Made by a program: the position numbers and the translations under genes. The notes below the pieces were generated by a model. That model made no database searches, was not told the origin of the DNA, and saw only the letters and a list, made by a program, of their open reading frames with translations. Below, piece by piece: positions 1 to 8,664 of a stretch of 64,000 nt of DNA. Origin of the DNA: Floridanema evergladense (GTDB lineage Bacteria > Cyanobacteriota > Cyanobacteriia > Cyanobacteriales > Aerosakkonemataceae); NCBI RefSeq assembly GCF_041929205.1, contig NZ_JBHFNT010000192.1; one strand, given 5' to 3'. Numbering within the stretch: position 1 is the stretch's first letter; each line of letters opens with the position of its first letter.

Positions 1-80
1 GTGATGTGGCTGGGGGGCGGCGGGGTGGGGGTTGGGGCCTTGGGTACTGGGTATTGGGTCCTGGGGTTGGGGGCGTGGGG

Positions 81-129
81 ACTGGGGACTGGGGACTGGG
101 GACTGGGGACTGGGGACTGGGGACTAGGG
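81..129. repeat. ACTGGGG heptamer tandem repeat
   Basis: Six perfect 7-bp units (ACTGGGG) run from 81 to 122, followed by a degenerate seventh (ACTAGGG). The preceding 1-80 is a looser G-rich version of the same motif. Heptamer arrays of this sort (STRRs) are known from filamentous cyanobacteria. The short reading frame across 1-183 is only a translation of the repeat and is not called as a gene. The rest of 130-298 shows nothing I can identify. Confidence 0.95.
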
Positions 130-298
130 ATTGCTTATAGATCCAGCGTTTTAAGCACTAATCTAGTTTACTTATTACCATAAGTACGAGAGATCTATAT
201 TTCATGTTAGCGACACAAAGTTTAGACTATCAGAAGTATCCCCTAGTTGGTTATATCTTAAAGGCACTAGACAGGAAATTTCCTTAACTCAAAACTCT

Positions 299-345
299 CC
301 CAGTCCCCAGTCCCCAATCCCCAGTCCCCAGTCCCTAACCCCTAA
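299..345. repeat. CCCCAGT heptamer repeat (inverted relative to 81-129)
   Basis: This is a degenerate CCCCAGT/CCCCAAT/CCCTAAC array, the reverse complement of the array at 81-129, so the two could pair across about 170 bp. It reaches into the 3' end of cobI: the cobI stop codon (335-337, TAG on the minus strand) lies inside a CCCTAACCCC unit. Confidence 0.9.
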
Positions 346-1057
346 TCACCTTGACAATTAGCAACGAAAAATAGTGCAATTTCAACTCGGAGCGATCGCG
401 CAAATCATCATACACTACTTGCTCAGCTGTAGTTGCCCGTTCCACCACATAACTATGCTGCAACAAATCTCTTTGCTGTAACATTTGCCAAACCTGCGGA
501 TAAACTGAACTTACCTTCATTAACACCACCACATCCGCCCAATTTAAAACCGCTTCTAACTCTTCTACCCGATAAAGAGCAGGTAAAATCACCAAACGTT
601 GATCCCTTATGGTTAAAGGTAGCCCCAAAGCTGACGCTGCTGCCATTGGCGAAGCAACTCCCGGTACTGTCTGCACCCTTACTTCTGGGTGTTGCTGCTG
701 CAAAGTTGCTGCCAAATAAGTAAAAGTGCTGTAAAAACTAATGTCTCCCTCACAAACAAAAGCAACATCCTCTCCACGTTGCAAATATTCCCATACCTGC
801 TGCGCCGCTAGTTGCCATGCCGAATTTAAACCTGCCTCATCCTGGATGTAAGGAAACTGTAAAGCTAACTGCACCCGATCGCATATCCATTGCCAAACAA
901 TAGTCTGCGCTATCCCCTTTTTACCCCCAATTCCAGCCGGAAAAGCCACAACTGGTACACTTTTGAGTAAATTTAATCCTTTTAGAGTAATTAACTCTGG
1001 ATCTCCTGGGCCTACACTAATTCCGTAAAGAGTGCCTGTTTGCACGACGATCGACAA
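335..1057 (-). CDS. cobI: Precorrin-2 C20-methyltransferase (CobI/CbiL family)
   Basis: A cytosolic SAM-dependent methyltransferase of the corrin pathway that methylates C-20 of precorrin-2 (or cobalt-factor II) on the way to cobalamin. At 240 aa it has the normal family length. The tetrapyrrole methylase signatures are visible: VGPGDPELITLKG at residues 15-27, EGDISFYSTF at 103-112 and VPGVASPMA at about 131-139. It stands alone here, with no other cob/cbi gene in the window. The start has 206 bp of upstream sequence, in which I do not see a convincing cobalamin riboswitch. The C-terminus (VIRG) is partly encoded by the adjoining CCCCAGT-type repeat, which also provides the stop codon. Confidence 0.92.
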   Translation of the reverse strand: MSIVVQTGTLYGISVGPGDPELITLKGLNLLKSVPVVAFPAGIGGKKGIAQTIVWQWICDRVQLALQFPYIQDEAGLNSAWQLAAQQVWEYLQRGEDVAFVCEGDISFYSTFTYLAATLQQQHPEVRVQTVPGVASPMAAASALGLPLTIRDQRLVILPALYRVEELEAVLNWADVVVLMKVSSVYPQVWQMLQQRDLLQHSYVVERATTAEQVVYDDLRDRSELKLHYFSLLIVKVIRG

Positions 1058-1263
1058 AATTTTTGATTGTTTACTTTTCTAAGGTAACAAAGGTTTTTCT
1101 AGCTCATGTATCCGTTTTTGCTAAAAATCTAAGTAATTATACAGATAAAAATTTCAGTTGATAAGCATAAAATTTTACTAGAAGTTAAATTAAGTAACTA
1201 CTGAAAATACTTCTAGACACAAATTTACCAGTAAATTCTGAAATTAGAGCTATTAGAACCAAA

Positions 1264-1965
1264 ATGCCATTACCTGTTGTTATTTTACCTGGATATCTTG
1301 AAGGGGCGACTGCTTACATAGCCTTAGAGAAAAGCTTACAAGAACTTGGTTTTCCTACGGTAACAGTACCATTACGAAAGAGAGATTGGTTGCCGACGGT
1401 GGGCGGTCGATCGATGGTGCCGATTTTACGCAGACTAGATCGTACTGTCAAACAAAGTTTGAAGCAAAACAACGCCTCTCAAGTTAATTTAATTGGACAT
1501 TCAGCAGGTGGTTGGATTTCCCGAATTTACATTGGAGAAAAACCATATACTATTCATGGCGATGCGATCGAATCAGATCGGCTTTGGAGCGCTCATCCTC
1601 ATGTCGCCTCACTCGTATCTTTGGGAACTCCTCACATTAGTTTAGAACGTTGGACAAAACGTAATTTAGATTTTGTTAACAGTAACTATCCTGGTGCGTT
1701 TTATCCCTACGTTCGTTATGTTTGTATTGCCGGAAAATCCGTTTTTGGCGCAAGAAAAAAAGGGAGTTGGTTAGCTTTTAACAGTTATCAAATCACCTGT
1801 GGTAACGGTGAAACTTGGGGAGATGGAATTACACCGATCGAAGCCGCACATTTAGAAGGCGCAGAAAATATCACCATTGAAGGCATTAGACATTCTCCGA
1901 AATCACCTGGAATGTGGTATGGTTCTCCTGAAATTTTGCCACTTTGGACAAAGTGTTTAGTTTAA
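1264..1965 (+). CDS. Lipase-like alpha/beta hydrolase
   Basis: A 233-aa alpha/beta-hydrolase fold protein. The nucleophile elbow GHSAGG is at residues 78-83 (Ser80). Asp187 in GDGITP and His210 in RHSP are sensible candidates for the other triad members, and the N-terminal VVILPGYLEG resembles the oxyanion-hole strand of lipase class 2/PGAP1-like esterases. There is no signal peptide, so it probably acts in the cytosol or at a membrane face. The substrate cannot be read from the sequence, although an ester of a membrane lipid is plausible. It is a single gene, divergent from cobI and convergent with the antiporter gene downstream. No clear Shine-Dalgarno sequence precedes the ATG. Confidence 0.8.
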   Translation: MPLPVVILPGYLEGATAYIALEKSLQELGFPTVTVPLRKRDWLPTVGGRSMVPILRRLDRTVKQSLKQNNASQVNLIGHSAGGWISRIYIGEKPYTIHGDAIESDRLWSAHPHVASLVSLGTPHISLERWTKRNLDFVNSNYPGAFYPYVRYVCIAGKSVFGARKKGSWLAFNSYQITCGNGETWGDGITPIEAAHLEGAENITIEGIRHSPKSPGMWYGSPEILPLWTKCLV

Positions 1966-2039
1966 TTTGTCATTTCTTACTTGCTATTAGTCATCTATCC
2001 ATTGAGTTTATTACTGTATTCCTCTTGTCGGCTTTAGAT

Positions 2040-3962
2040 TTAAGCTTTTTCCAAAGAAGGTTCTCTTACTGAATAAGGAATTGGTACTTCTTCAACTTTT
2101 GGAAGTTTTTCTAATACTAAAGGAGAAGAAGGACTAGCACCAGATAAACGTTTGAGTAAATTCGGTCGCAAATCGTGTAATAGGTAGATAATGCGATCGC
2201 CAATCTGCCATTCTTCCGCCACCGGAACAATCATCAAATGTTCGTCTCTTTCCATTAGCAAAGGCACAAATTCTCCCGAATGAATTAACGCTTGCAAATG
2301 TGCCTGTTGAAAAGCAAAACCTTCTTCTTTTAATTCAGTTTCTCCCAACTTCACTTTGCCATCATTTAAATATTCATTCCAAGTTTTAATTTGTAAATGT
2401 TGCACAAAAGCTTGTTGAATTTTACTATGATGATTCTTATTTTCATTACTTAGTTGAGGATCGCGAGGGAATACAGCTAAAACTCTCGGAGGGGAAAACT
2501 CTTCAGTTGCTCTTTGCGCCAAAACTAAATTTACTTCCCCATTATTAGTCATAGAAATAAAGGTTCCCGCCGTAGCTAATCCAGCTTTTTCCAATACTTC
2601 CATATCCAAAGCACTACTTAAGAAAACTCGCAAATTTTCCTGTTCTGCTAACTTACAAGCTTCTGGATCGGTATCAATCAAAACAGCTGATTCACCTCGT
2701 TCTTGGAACATTCGTGCAATCAACCTTCCCAAAGCATGAGAACCGACAATCACCACTCCAGTTGCTTGTGTAGAAGTAATTTTCAGTAATCTAGCCACCA
2801 AACCTGCGGTTAATCCTTGGAAAAACACCGTCATAATAATGGTCAAAAAAACCAATGCCTTGATTGAATCTCCGCCATTAAATCCCCTTTGAGTTAACAG
2901 AATCGCAAACAAAGAAGCAACGGAAGCAGAAACAATTCCTCTGGGTGCAATCCAACAGACAAATAGTTTTTGTCGCCAATTTAAGCCACTATTCCAAGTA
3001 CAAAGAAGGATACTAATTGGGCGTACCACAAACATTAATACCAAAATGGTAAAAACGCTACCCCAACCTAAAACAAATAAACTGGCGATCGACAAATCTG
3101 CTGATAGCAAGATAAATAAAACAGAAACGCTTAAAATAGTCAACTGTCCTTTAAAGCGTCGGATTAAACGTTCTTCGGGAACGGCAGATGCTCGCAAAAC
3201 AATTCCTGCAACTACAGTAGTCATCAGTCCCGATTCGCTGCGAATCATTTGCGCTAGGGTAAATAAACCCCACAAACCCGCCAAAACTACTAAGTTTTTC
3301 AGTTCTTCCGAAATAAAATTGGCTCTTTTCAGAATCCAACCCAGCAACCAACCACCACTAGCACCGATAATTCCCCCAATACCCAAGCGCAGGAATAGAC
3401 CGCTGAAAGCTAAAAGCGGGTTAGCATTCGGGTTGAGGATGGTATCTAAAACCACCACTGCCAGAATCGCACCTACAGGGTCAATTAAAACCCCTTCTCC
3501 TTCTAAGAGGGTAGCAACTTGCCGATCGACCTTCACCTGTTTAAGCAACGGACTAACCACAGTTGGCCCTGTAACCACTACCAAAGAAGCATAAAGGAAA
3601 GCGATCGACCAAGGAAACTCACCCAACCAATGCGCCGCCATGCCACCGCCAATTAAAGTAATTAGCGTGCCGATAGTCACCAAATTTCGCAAACTACCAG
3701 AAACCCTTCCCAGTTCCCGTAATTCCAGGTTTAGTCCCCCTTCAAACAGAATCACAGCTACCGAGAGTGCCACAATTACCTCTAAACCAGTACCCAGCAA
3801 ATTGGGATGCAACACACCCAAACCACTTGGCCCTAACGAAATGCCAAATACCAGTAAGAAGACGATACTAGGAACTTTCAGAAATTCCGCGATCGCCTGG
3901 GCACTTATGCCTGCGATGATAGTAATGACCATCAACAGGGTAATATCAAAGGATGCTTCCAT
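2040..3962 (-). CDS. CPA1-type cation:proton antiporter with C-terminal RCK/TrkA-N domain
   Basis: A 640-aa integral membrane exchanger. Residues 1 to about 395 form roughly 12 hydrophobic segments with CPA hallmarks: TGPTVVSPLL (131-140), EGEGVLIDP with Asp161 as the likely ion-binding acid, and the NhaP-type APRGIVSASVAS (339-350). From about 402 a Rossmann-like TrkA-N domain begins (VGSHALGRLIA, with an acidic residue pair at 430-432), followed by a short TrkA-C-like tail with the cytoplasmic sequence at 560-640. Family knowledge indicates Na+(K+)/H+ exchange gated by nucleotide binding to the RCK domain. Ion specificity is not readable. The gene is monocistronic, with 277 bp of upstream non-coding sequence. 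Confidence 0.88.
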   Translation of the reverse strand: MEASFDITLLMVITIIAGISAQAIAEFLKVPSIVFLLVFGISLGPSGLGVLHPNLLGTGLEVIVALSVAVILFEGGLNLELRELGRVSGSLRNLVTIGTLITLIGGGMAAHWLGEFPWSIAFLYASLVVVTGPTVVSPLLKQVKVDRQVATLLEGEGVLIDPVGAILAVVVLDTILNPNANPLLAFSGLFLRLGIGGIIGASGGWLLGWILKRANFISEELKNLVVLAGLWGLFTLAQMIRSESGLMTTVVAGIVLRASAVPEERLIRRFKGQLTILSVSVLFILLSADLSIASLFVLGWGSVFTILVLMFVVRPISILLCTWNSGLNWRQKLFVCWIAPRGIVSASVASLFAILLTQRGFNGGDSIKALVFLTIIMTVFFQGLTAGLVARLLKITSTQATGVVIVGSHALGRLIARMFQERGESAVLIDTDPEACKLAEQENLRVFLSSALDMEVLEKAGLATAGTFISMTNNGEVNLVLAQRATEEFSPPRVLAVFPRDPQLSNENKNHHSKIQQAFVQHLQIKTWNEYLNDGKVKLGETELKEEGFAFQQAHLQALIHSGEFVPLLMERDEHLMIVPVAEEWQIGDRIIYLLHDLRPNLLKRLSGASPSSPLVLEKLPKVEEVPIPYSVREPSLEKA

Positions 3963-4239
3963 AGGTCTTTATTAACTTGCAGGCTAACAATCAGAGCAGG
4001 GAACAGAGAACAGGAAAGTCTTAGGTTAAGCAATTTCTCCTTTTGTCCCTTTGTCTTCATATTTTGGGTTTGGTCAAAATGCCTCATTTATAATGCACAA
4101 ATGCTTTGCCGATCTTGAGTGAGTACACGGATTAATATGGTGATTGTTACTACGAATAAATCGCCGCACCAAGGCTCGATCGCAGAGGTTTTTAGCGGAG
4201 AGGAAAAGAAATAAATTCTTCCTAAAGCCAAAAGTAGAT

Positions 4240-5025
4240 TTAAAGTTTTTTTATTCTACTACCTGCTTTAATCATTTTTTCATTATGCAATGCTCCGTAA
4301 ATATCTGCCAGCTGTTTAAGATAAGTACGTTGAGCGGCAAAATCAGGATTGCGAATAATTTTATCAGGATAGGGGTAAGGTGAAAGTGAGGATGTAAAGA
4401 TAGAAATGCAATCCGTAAATTTTTCACTGCGCCAAGTAAATACTTCTTGGGTAATCACGCGCAACCCTGCCGCTTCCGCAGCAACACGGAAAGTCTGAGC
4501 GCTGACATCGAGCGATCGCCAACCAGTAAACTCATCTTTTTGTAAATCCGAGTATTCACCCATATTAGAATGATGAATCCAACCGCATCCGGTTTCTGTT
4601 AATTTAGCTGCAAGTTGTTGCAAATAAGCAGCTAAAGTCGGTTGGTCAGCATGAACTAAAGAATCAAAACTAAAAGCAAAATCGATCGAATTATCCTCAA
4701 TCATTGCCAAAGAAGAACCATCATTGACAAAATAGCGAATATGGCTATGTTTCTCAAACCTTTCTTGGCAAATTTGCATACATTTCTTCGACAAATCGAC
4801 TAAAATCAACTCTTGACACAAGTCTTTGAGAAATTCTGTCCACCGTCCCGCACCGGGCGCTATTTCCAAAATTCTGGCAGCTGGAACAAACGGATAAAGT
4901 CTGGGCATTAGCACTGCATACCATTGAATCGGAATATTACCCCAATTTCTCGACCATTCAGCACCACCCTCAGACCAATCATAGCTATCATTCCAAGTCT
5001 GGTAGTTCTCCTCTATAGTTGGCAT
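4240..5025 (-). CDS. Class I SAM-dependent methyltransferase
   Basis: A 261-aa protein with a Rossmann methyltransferase core. Motif I is ILEIAPGAGRW (52-62), motif II is the acidic LILVDLS (73-79), and a motif IV-like segment lies at 114-124 (IDFAFSFDSLVH). The first 50 residues are rich in Trp and Tyr (NYQTWN, YDWSEGG, EWSRNWG), as in sugar- or lipid-modifying methyltransferases of exopolysaccharide clusters. The substrate is unknown and the neighbours (antiporter, MltA) give no pathway. The STRR block at 5050-5192 separates it from mltA; the methyltransferase lies downstream of mltA on the same strand. Confidence 0.8.
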   Translation of the reverse strand: MPTIEENYQTWNDSYDWSEGGAEWSRNWGNIPIQWYAVLMPRLYPFVPAARILEIAPGAGRWTEFLKDLCQELILVDLSKKCMQICQERFEKHSHIRYFVNDGSSLAMIEDNSIDFAFSFDSLVHADQPTLAAYLQQLAAKLTETGCGWIHHSNMGEYSDLQKDEFTGWRSLDVSAQTFRVAAEAAGLRVITQEVFTWRSEKFTDCISIFTSSLSPYPYPDKIIRNPDFAAQRTYLKQLADIYGALHNEKMIKAGSRIKKL

Positions 5026-5102
5026 TAATTACACTCCTCTCGCTGTCTTTATTGGGGATTGGGTACTGGGTGAGTTTAGAGTTAATGAATTTCCCCTAGT
5101 TC

Positions 5103-5192
5103 CTAGTCCCCTTCGTTAGTTTTGAGTTTTAAGTTTTGAGTTTTGAATTAATAACTTAAAACTCATAACTCAAAACTCAAAATTTTCCTAGT
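5103..5192. repeat. Mixed STRR block: TTTTGAG heptamers in inverted arrangement
   Basis: TTTTGAG/TTTTAAG heptamers on one arm (about 5118-5147) face CTTAAAACTCATAACTCAAAACTC-type units on the other arm (about 5153-5185), giving a long AT-rich inverted repeat. It is bounded by degenerate copies of the CCCCAGT family. The same block type recurs at 22771-22825, 27037-27070, 34280-34309 and 42095-42120. Confidence 0.85.
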
Positions 5193-5198
5193 CCCCAT

Positions 5199-6362
5199 TC
5201 ACTCTTTGAGCAACAAATAATAAAGTTGCCCGCTACTCTTCATCACGCCTGCTCGATCGCCCGCTAACTGACCAGTTCCCATGAACACATCCACCCGACC
5301 TGCGCCTTTAATCGCACTTCCGGCATCTTGATCCAAGACAAAGCGGCTAACTTGGCGAAATTCCATCTCACCTCTGCGCTTGGGGAAAGGTAAGGAAGTG
5401 TTAATTAAGGCTAAAGCACCTGGGGGCATTAAATCTTTGTCGGTAGCGATCGACCTTTCCGGGGTCACTGGTACGTTAGTGTAGCCCGTTGCTGGCGCAC
5501 CACCACTATCCCGGAAGAAAATAAACGGGTGATAACGTGGCAGATAAACGCTCAATTCTTGGGGATAATGGCGGAAAAAATCGATCATCACGGGCATTGA
5601 TAGCCCTGATAGCGGTAATTTGCCATCTTTCGCCAGTTCTCTACCCACGCTGATGTAAGGATGATCGGTTTTACCTGCATACCCAACACTCATAATTCTG
5701 CCATCGGGTAATTGCAGACGGGCAGAACCTTGAATGTGAATTAGAAAAGCTTCCAGGCGATCGCGCAACCAAGCTAGTTCTAACCCTCTTAATCGCCCTT
5801 TTTCACCCTGTAAACCGTCTTTCCCTTCCAATTCCAATCTTGTTGGGTGCGGACGTTGCCAACTGGCAAAATCAGGTGGTAAGCGGTAAATCGGATAGCG
5901 GTAATTTTCATCTGGTGTCAGACTAGCTTGATAAATTGGCTCATAGTAGCCTGTAAATGTCACCGTTCCTCTGCGATCGTGACCGACGGATTGGTAAAAG
6001 ACAAACTCTCGTCTTACAGCTGCTCTTAATTGTGCTGGAGAATCAGAGTTAATTACCAATTGGCGAAACCTTACCAAACTCCGTCGCACCCTAGCTAAAG
6101 TAATTCCCGTTACAGGATATTTAGCGTAAGCTGCCGCTGCTTTGGACGATCGCAAATATCGCAGACTATTGGCAATAGACTCCAATAAAGCCTGTTTATC
6201 TCCCCTTTGTCCGGGACTACCCCAGAGGCGATCGTCTAAACCTAACTGTTGCTCCTGTGGTTCCGTAATCGGTTGCAACGGTAAGCTACTGTTAGGAATC
6301 GGAATCTGAGCAAACATTATGCCCAAACTAAGGGCGAAAGAACCTAGCGTATTAATCATCAA
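5199..6362 (-). CDS. mltA: Membrane-bound lytic murein transglycosylase A (MltA)
   Basis: A 387-aa exported murein hydrolase that cleaves the MurNAc-GlcNAc bond, forming 1,6-anhydroMurNAc ends. An N-terminal signal or anchor segment (about 3-20) precedes a Pro-rich linker. The MltA barrel starts near 125-140 (TFTGYYEPIYQASL) and continues through IHIQGSARLQLPDG (208-221) and VGYAGKTDHPY (226-236). The 3D domain with its conserved Asp pair is DQDAGSAIKG (344-353) followed by GRVDVFMGTG (355-364). This matches the family's catalytic Asp motif, so the enzyme should be active. There is no lipobox Cys in the signal, so anchoring by lipid is not supported. It is followed downstream by the STRR block. 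Confidence 0.92.
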   Translation of the reverse strand: MMINTLGSFALSLGIMFAQIPIPNSSLPLQPITEPQEQQLGLDDRLWGSPGQRGDKQALLESIANSLRYLRSSKAAAAYAKYPVTGITLARVRRSLVRFRQLVINSDSPAQLRAAVRREFVFYQSVGHDRRGTVTFTGYYEPIYQASLTPDENYRYPIYRLPPDFASWQRPHPTRLELEGKDGLQGEKGRLRGLELAWLRDRLEAFLIHIQGSARLQLPDGRIMSVGYAGKTDHPYISVGRELAKDGKLPLSGLSMPVMIDFFRHYPQELSVYLPRYHPFIFFRDSGGAPATGYTNVPVTPERSIATDKDLMPPGALALINTSLPFPKRRGEMEFRQVSRFVLDQDAGSAIKGAGRVDVFMGTGQLAGDRAGVMKSSGQLYYLLLKE

Positions 6363-6396
6363 GCTACTCGGTCAATACTGGATGTGAATATCGGTT

Positions 6397-6654
6397 CTAG
6401 TCGTCGAATCGTTCGACACTGGATGTGAACACTGGTTCTACTCGAATCGCCAATATCCGGGATGGTCGTACCACCATGTATTCTCCCTGAATGTTCTTAA
6501 TTGGAACGTTAATAAAGTCATTGGAGGAAGATTTTGGCACCAGTTCCCCGCTGTACCACTTTTGAAAGTCTTGAATTGTCGGGAAACGCACCTCTTCCCT
6601 GTGACCACCTTCGATTAATAGGTGTACTGCATATTCAGAAGGAGTTCTGGGCAT
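6397..6654 (-). CDS. Conserved hypothetical protein, 85 aa
   Basis: A short soluble protein (85 aa) that I recognise only as resembling small conserved cyanobacterial proteins. It is a compact mix of predicted strands and helices with no Cys clusters, signal peptide or membrane segment. Visible features are the N-terminal YAVHLLIEGG, the middle FPTIQDFQKWYSGEL and the C-terminal VVRPSRILAIRVEPVF. It lies 34 bp upstream of mltA on the same strand and may be cotranscribed with it. No function is assigned. Confidence 0.7.
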   Translation of the reverse strand: MPRTPSEYAVHLLIEGGHREEVRFPTIQDFQKWYSGELVPKSSSNDFINVPIKNIQGEYMVVRPSRILAIRVEPVFTSSVERFDD

Positions 6655-6747
6655 AACAGAAAACTATTCTCTACTGTATGGAAACATATTACGGGCAAAA
6701 GTTACTCGAACTGACAAAATTTTCAAGAACTGCCCAATTTAACAGCT

Positions 6748-7521
6748 TTAAGAAAATAAATTATACCTTGCTAGTTGCGCTTCGATCGCACTTGGCAGCA
6801 TTTCCTCTAATTCTTCGGCATCTTTAAACGACAATCTTTGGTATTTTGGCAAGTCAAAGGGAAATTGTCCCCTCATTTCCGGTCGTTCCATTTGCGCTAA
6901 CAAAATTTGTTCGCTACGCTTGCTTTGGAGCGCATAACCCAGTTCTAAGCAAACTTTGGGACTAGGAATTAATTGTGCTGGCGTTCCTTCACCTTCAAAA
7001 CGAGCGATCGCTGTACTATCAGCAATAAACAATAAGCTTTTGCGGATTTTCCGCATCATCATCTCACTCAACCGCAGCGGGCTATCGGTAGGACGCTGTG
7101 ATTCTACCAGTTTTAGTGTTAAACGCGATCGCTGATTCAAAATTTCTACCGTATTTTGCAACCCTTCCCGCAAAGCTTCACTCGCTAAAGCATATTCTTT
7201 TTGATAACACAGGAAAATTGTCGGTTCTAAATCCGCCATTACCGATTGTTTGGTGAAATAGATCTCATGACTGCATAAATCGATGTTGGCAATGGTATAG
7301 CCACCGCTACCCTCAATGTAAAATTCTACAGTTTCCCCATCCAAATATTTTTCAAACCAGGCCGATCGCTTGACTTCCTGGCTATCTTCCAAAAAATCTG
7401 CCCGCAACCCCGACTTTAACAAACTATTCTTACTGAGACGCAAATCATGGGTACGTTTCTCCAGTTCTTTCAGTGGCTCATACTTCTGGAGATACCAAGC
7501 TCTCAGCGCAATAATCGCCAT
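6748..7521 (-). CDS. Hypothetical protein with a TIR-like/nucleotide-hydrolase-like C-terminal half
   Basis: A 257-aa soluble protein. Residues 1-95 are unassigned. The C-terminal half carries the segment order of TIR-like and nucleoside-deoxyribosyltransferase-like folds: a hydrophobic strand with following helix (TIFLCYQKEYALASEAL, 101-117), a second strand SLLFIADST (162-170), then KVCLELGYAL (189-198), where families of this fold have a pNVxxELGyA motif with a catalytic-type Glu (here Glu193), and a closing PFDLPKYQRLSF (221-232). This is motif recognition by eye. Such domains bind or cleave NAD-like nucleotides, often in defence or stress responses; that role is inference here. It sits 93 bp upstream of the 85-aa gene, same strand. 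Confidence 0.65.
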   Translation of the reverse strand: MAIIALRAWYLQKYEPLKELEKRTHDLRLSKNSLLKSGLRADFLEDSQEVKRSAWFEKYLDGETVEFYIEGSGGYTIANIDLCSHEIYFTKQSVMADLEPTIFLCYQKEYALASEALREGLQNTVEILNQRSRLTLKLVESQRPTDSPLRLSEMMMRKIRKSLLFIADSTAIARFEGEGTPAQLIPSPKVCLELGYALQSKRSEQILLAQMERPEMRGQFPFDLPKYQRLSFKDAEELEEMLPSAIEAQLARYNLFS

Positions 7522-8292
7522 AATACTTAATTTAATTCAAATAGCGAAGTTCAGACTTATATTTTAAAGTCTTTCTGCAAAACTCGCTTTTATCTTTGGA
7601 AATCCTTTACAACACAACAACACCCAAGCCTTACTTATCGAGTGATTTCCTGTGATTGGTAATACTATCTAGAGTTACATTGATTGAAAAACCATTGTAT
7701 TACTCTCAGTTAACCAGCTTAGGAAATATCAATGTTCCGGTTGGGTGTTGTTTTCGGACGAGACAGACGTAAGTTAAACAGCTGTTTTTCCTCTTTTTTA
7801 CTTAAGTAACTTGACACCAGGCTGTTTGATCTGCCAGGGAAGCTTTTCTTTGCTTCTATTGTTAGAATAACAGCCCTTTTATTGGAGAGCAAGCCTATGA
7901 AAATAAACTTTACTTTGATTAGTGCGAACACTCACAAAAATGTAATAACTTAGTTGCTAATTACTAAAAAATAAGTACGTTGTTGCGCTTCAGCGCTTTC
8001 ATCTAAAGCGCTAAAGCGCAACAACGTACCCCAGCAACAACATTTTCTGATTAGACGATCGCTAAATTCCGAAAACTCAACAAATGAATTGAAAAGCTAA
8101 TATTTCTGATCTCTACTCTCCCAACTAGACAAAGCAGAAACTCAAATGGGACACCAAATAAATAATCAAGCTACTACAGCAATAAGAAGTTTAAGTTAGC
8201 AGATTTAGATACAGTTGAGTCAGCAAGCCACTTCGATCGCCAAAAAAATAAATCTTTCCTCCCCTAGCTATTCCCAATTTTAGTAGGAGTAA
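7522..8292. other. Intergenic region, 771 bp
   Basis: It contains the 55-bp hairpin at 7975-8029, described separately. A 70-codon open frame on the minus strand at 7719-7931 has atypical composition and no recognisable motif, so I do not call it. Nothing else is identifiable. Confidence 0.6.
7975..8029. repeat. 55-bp nearly perfect inverted repeat
   Basis: Two 25-bp arms (left arm begins GTACGTTGTTGCGC, right arm ends GCGCAACAACGTAC) flank a 5-base loop, with a single mismatch. The inner arms contain AGCGCTTT/AAAGCGCT. It lacks a following T-tract, so it is not a classic terminator. Related AGCGCTTCAGCG-containing hairpins lie at 38204-38256 and 38266-38307. Confidence 0.9.
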
Positions 8293-8664
8293 CTAACAGT
8301 ATTGCGATACATCTTCACCGCATTCATCAGCTAAGTAACACAAAGCACGAAAGCGTAATAAAGATACCTCTTCATAAAGCGGATTCAACTTACACAAAGG
8401 CGGAATATGAAATAAACTCCGACCAAACAGTTTCACATCACGCTCAAAAGGACATTGCGCTGGAATCATCTCACACAAACGATGCGCTAATTCTGGATCT
8501 CGAACGTCTATATTGTTCAGTATCCGCCGCAAAGGTTGTAGCAAATCAAAGCGTTTTTTCGGACTTCGATGGTTACTTGTGTTTCCAACTGTAACATTTT
8601 CTTGATTTGTCCAAATCCAGGTTGTAACCTGAGTGTCTTCTATGGTAGATTGAGATACATTCAT
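8293..8664 (-). CDS. Mo-nitro_C (Mo-dependent nitrogenase C-terminal) domain protein
   Basis: A 123-aa protein. Residues 38-123 match what I recall of the cyanobacterial Mo-nitro_C family: PLRRILNNIDVRDPELAHRL, IPAQCPFERDVKLFGR, FHIPPLCKLNPLY and the C-terminal FRALCYLADECGEDVSQYC. There are five Cys residues (about 64, 71, 91, 110, 116, plus the terminal one), but no catalytic motif is known. Despite the family name it is not a nitrogenase subunit, and no nif gene is in the window. It is monocistronic, flanked by 770 bp and 543 bp of non-coding DNA, which suggests its own regulation. The role is unknown. Confidence 0.85.
   Translation of the reverse strand: MNVSQSTIEDTQVTTWIWTNQENVTVGNTSNHRSPKKRFDLLQPLRRILNNIDVRDPELAHRLCEMIPAQCPFERDVKLFGRSLFHIPPLCKLNPLYEEVSLLRFRALCYLADECGEDVSQYC

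Noticed and set aside
81..129. CRISPR array reading of the heptamer arrays
   Set aside because: Units are 7-8 bp with no spacers of constant length and no cas genes; these are STRRs.
1..183. 60-codon plus-strand reading frame across the G-rich start of the window
   Set aside because: It is a direct translation of ACTGGGG-type repeats (Gly/Leu/Trp/Asp periodicity) with no gene-like features.
1058..1263. Possible cobalamin riboswitch upstream of cobI
   Set aside because: I looked for the conserved B12-box type sequence in the 206-bp gap and saw none; the region is AT-rich and short.
7719..7931. 70-codon minus-strand frame in the 7.5-8.3 kb gap
   Set aside because: No motif, no ribosome site, composition like AT-rich spacer; not enough to call a gene.
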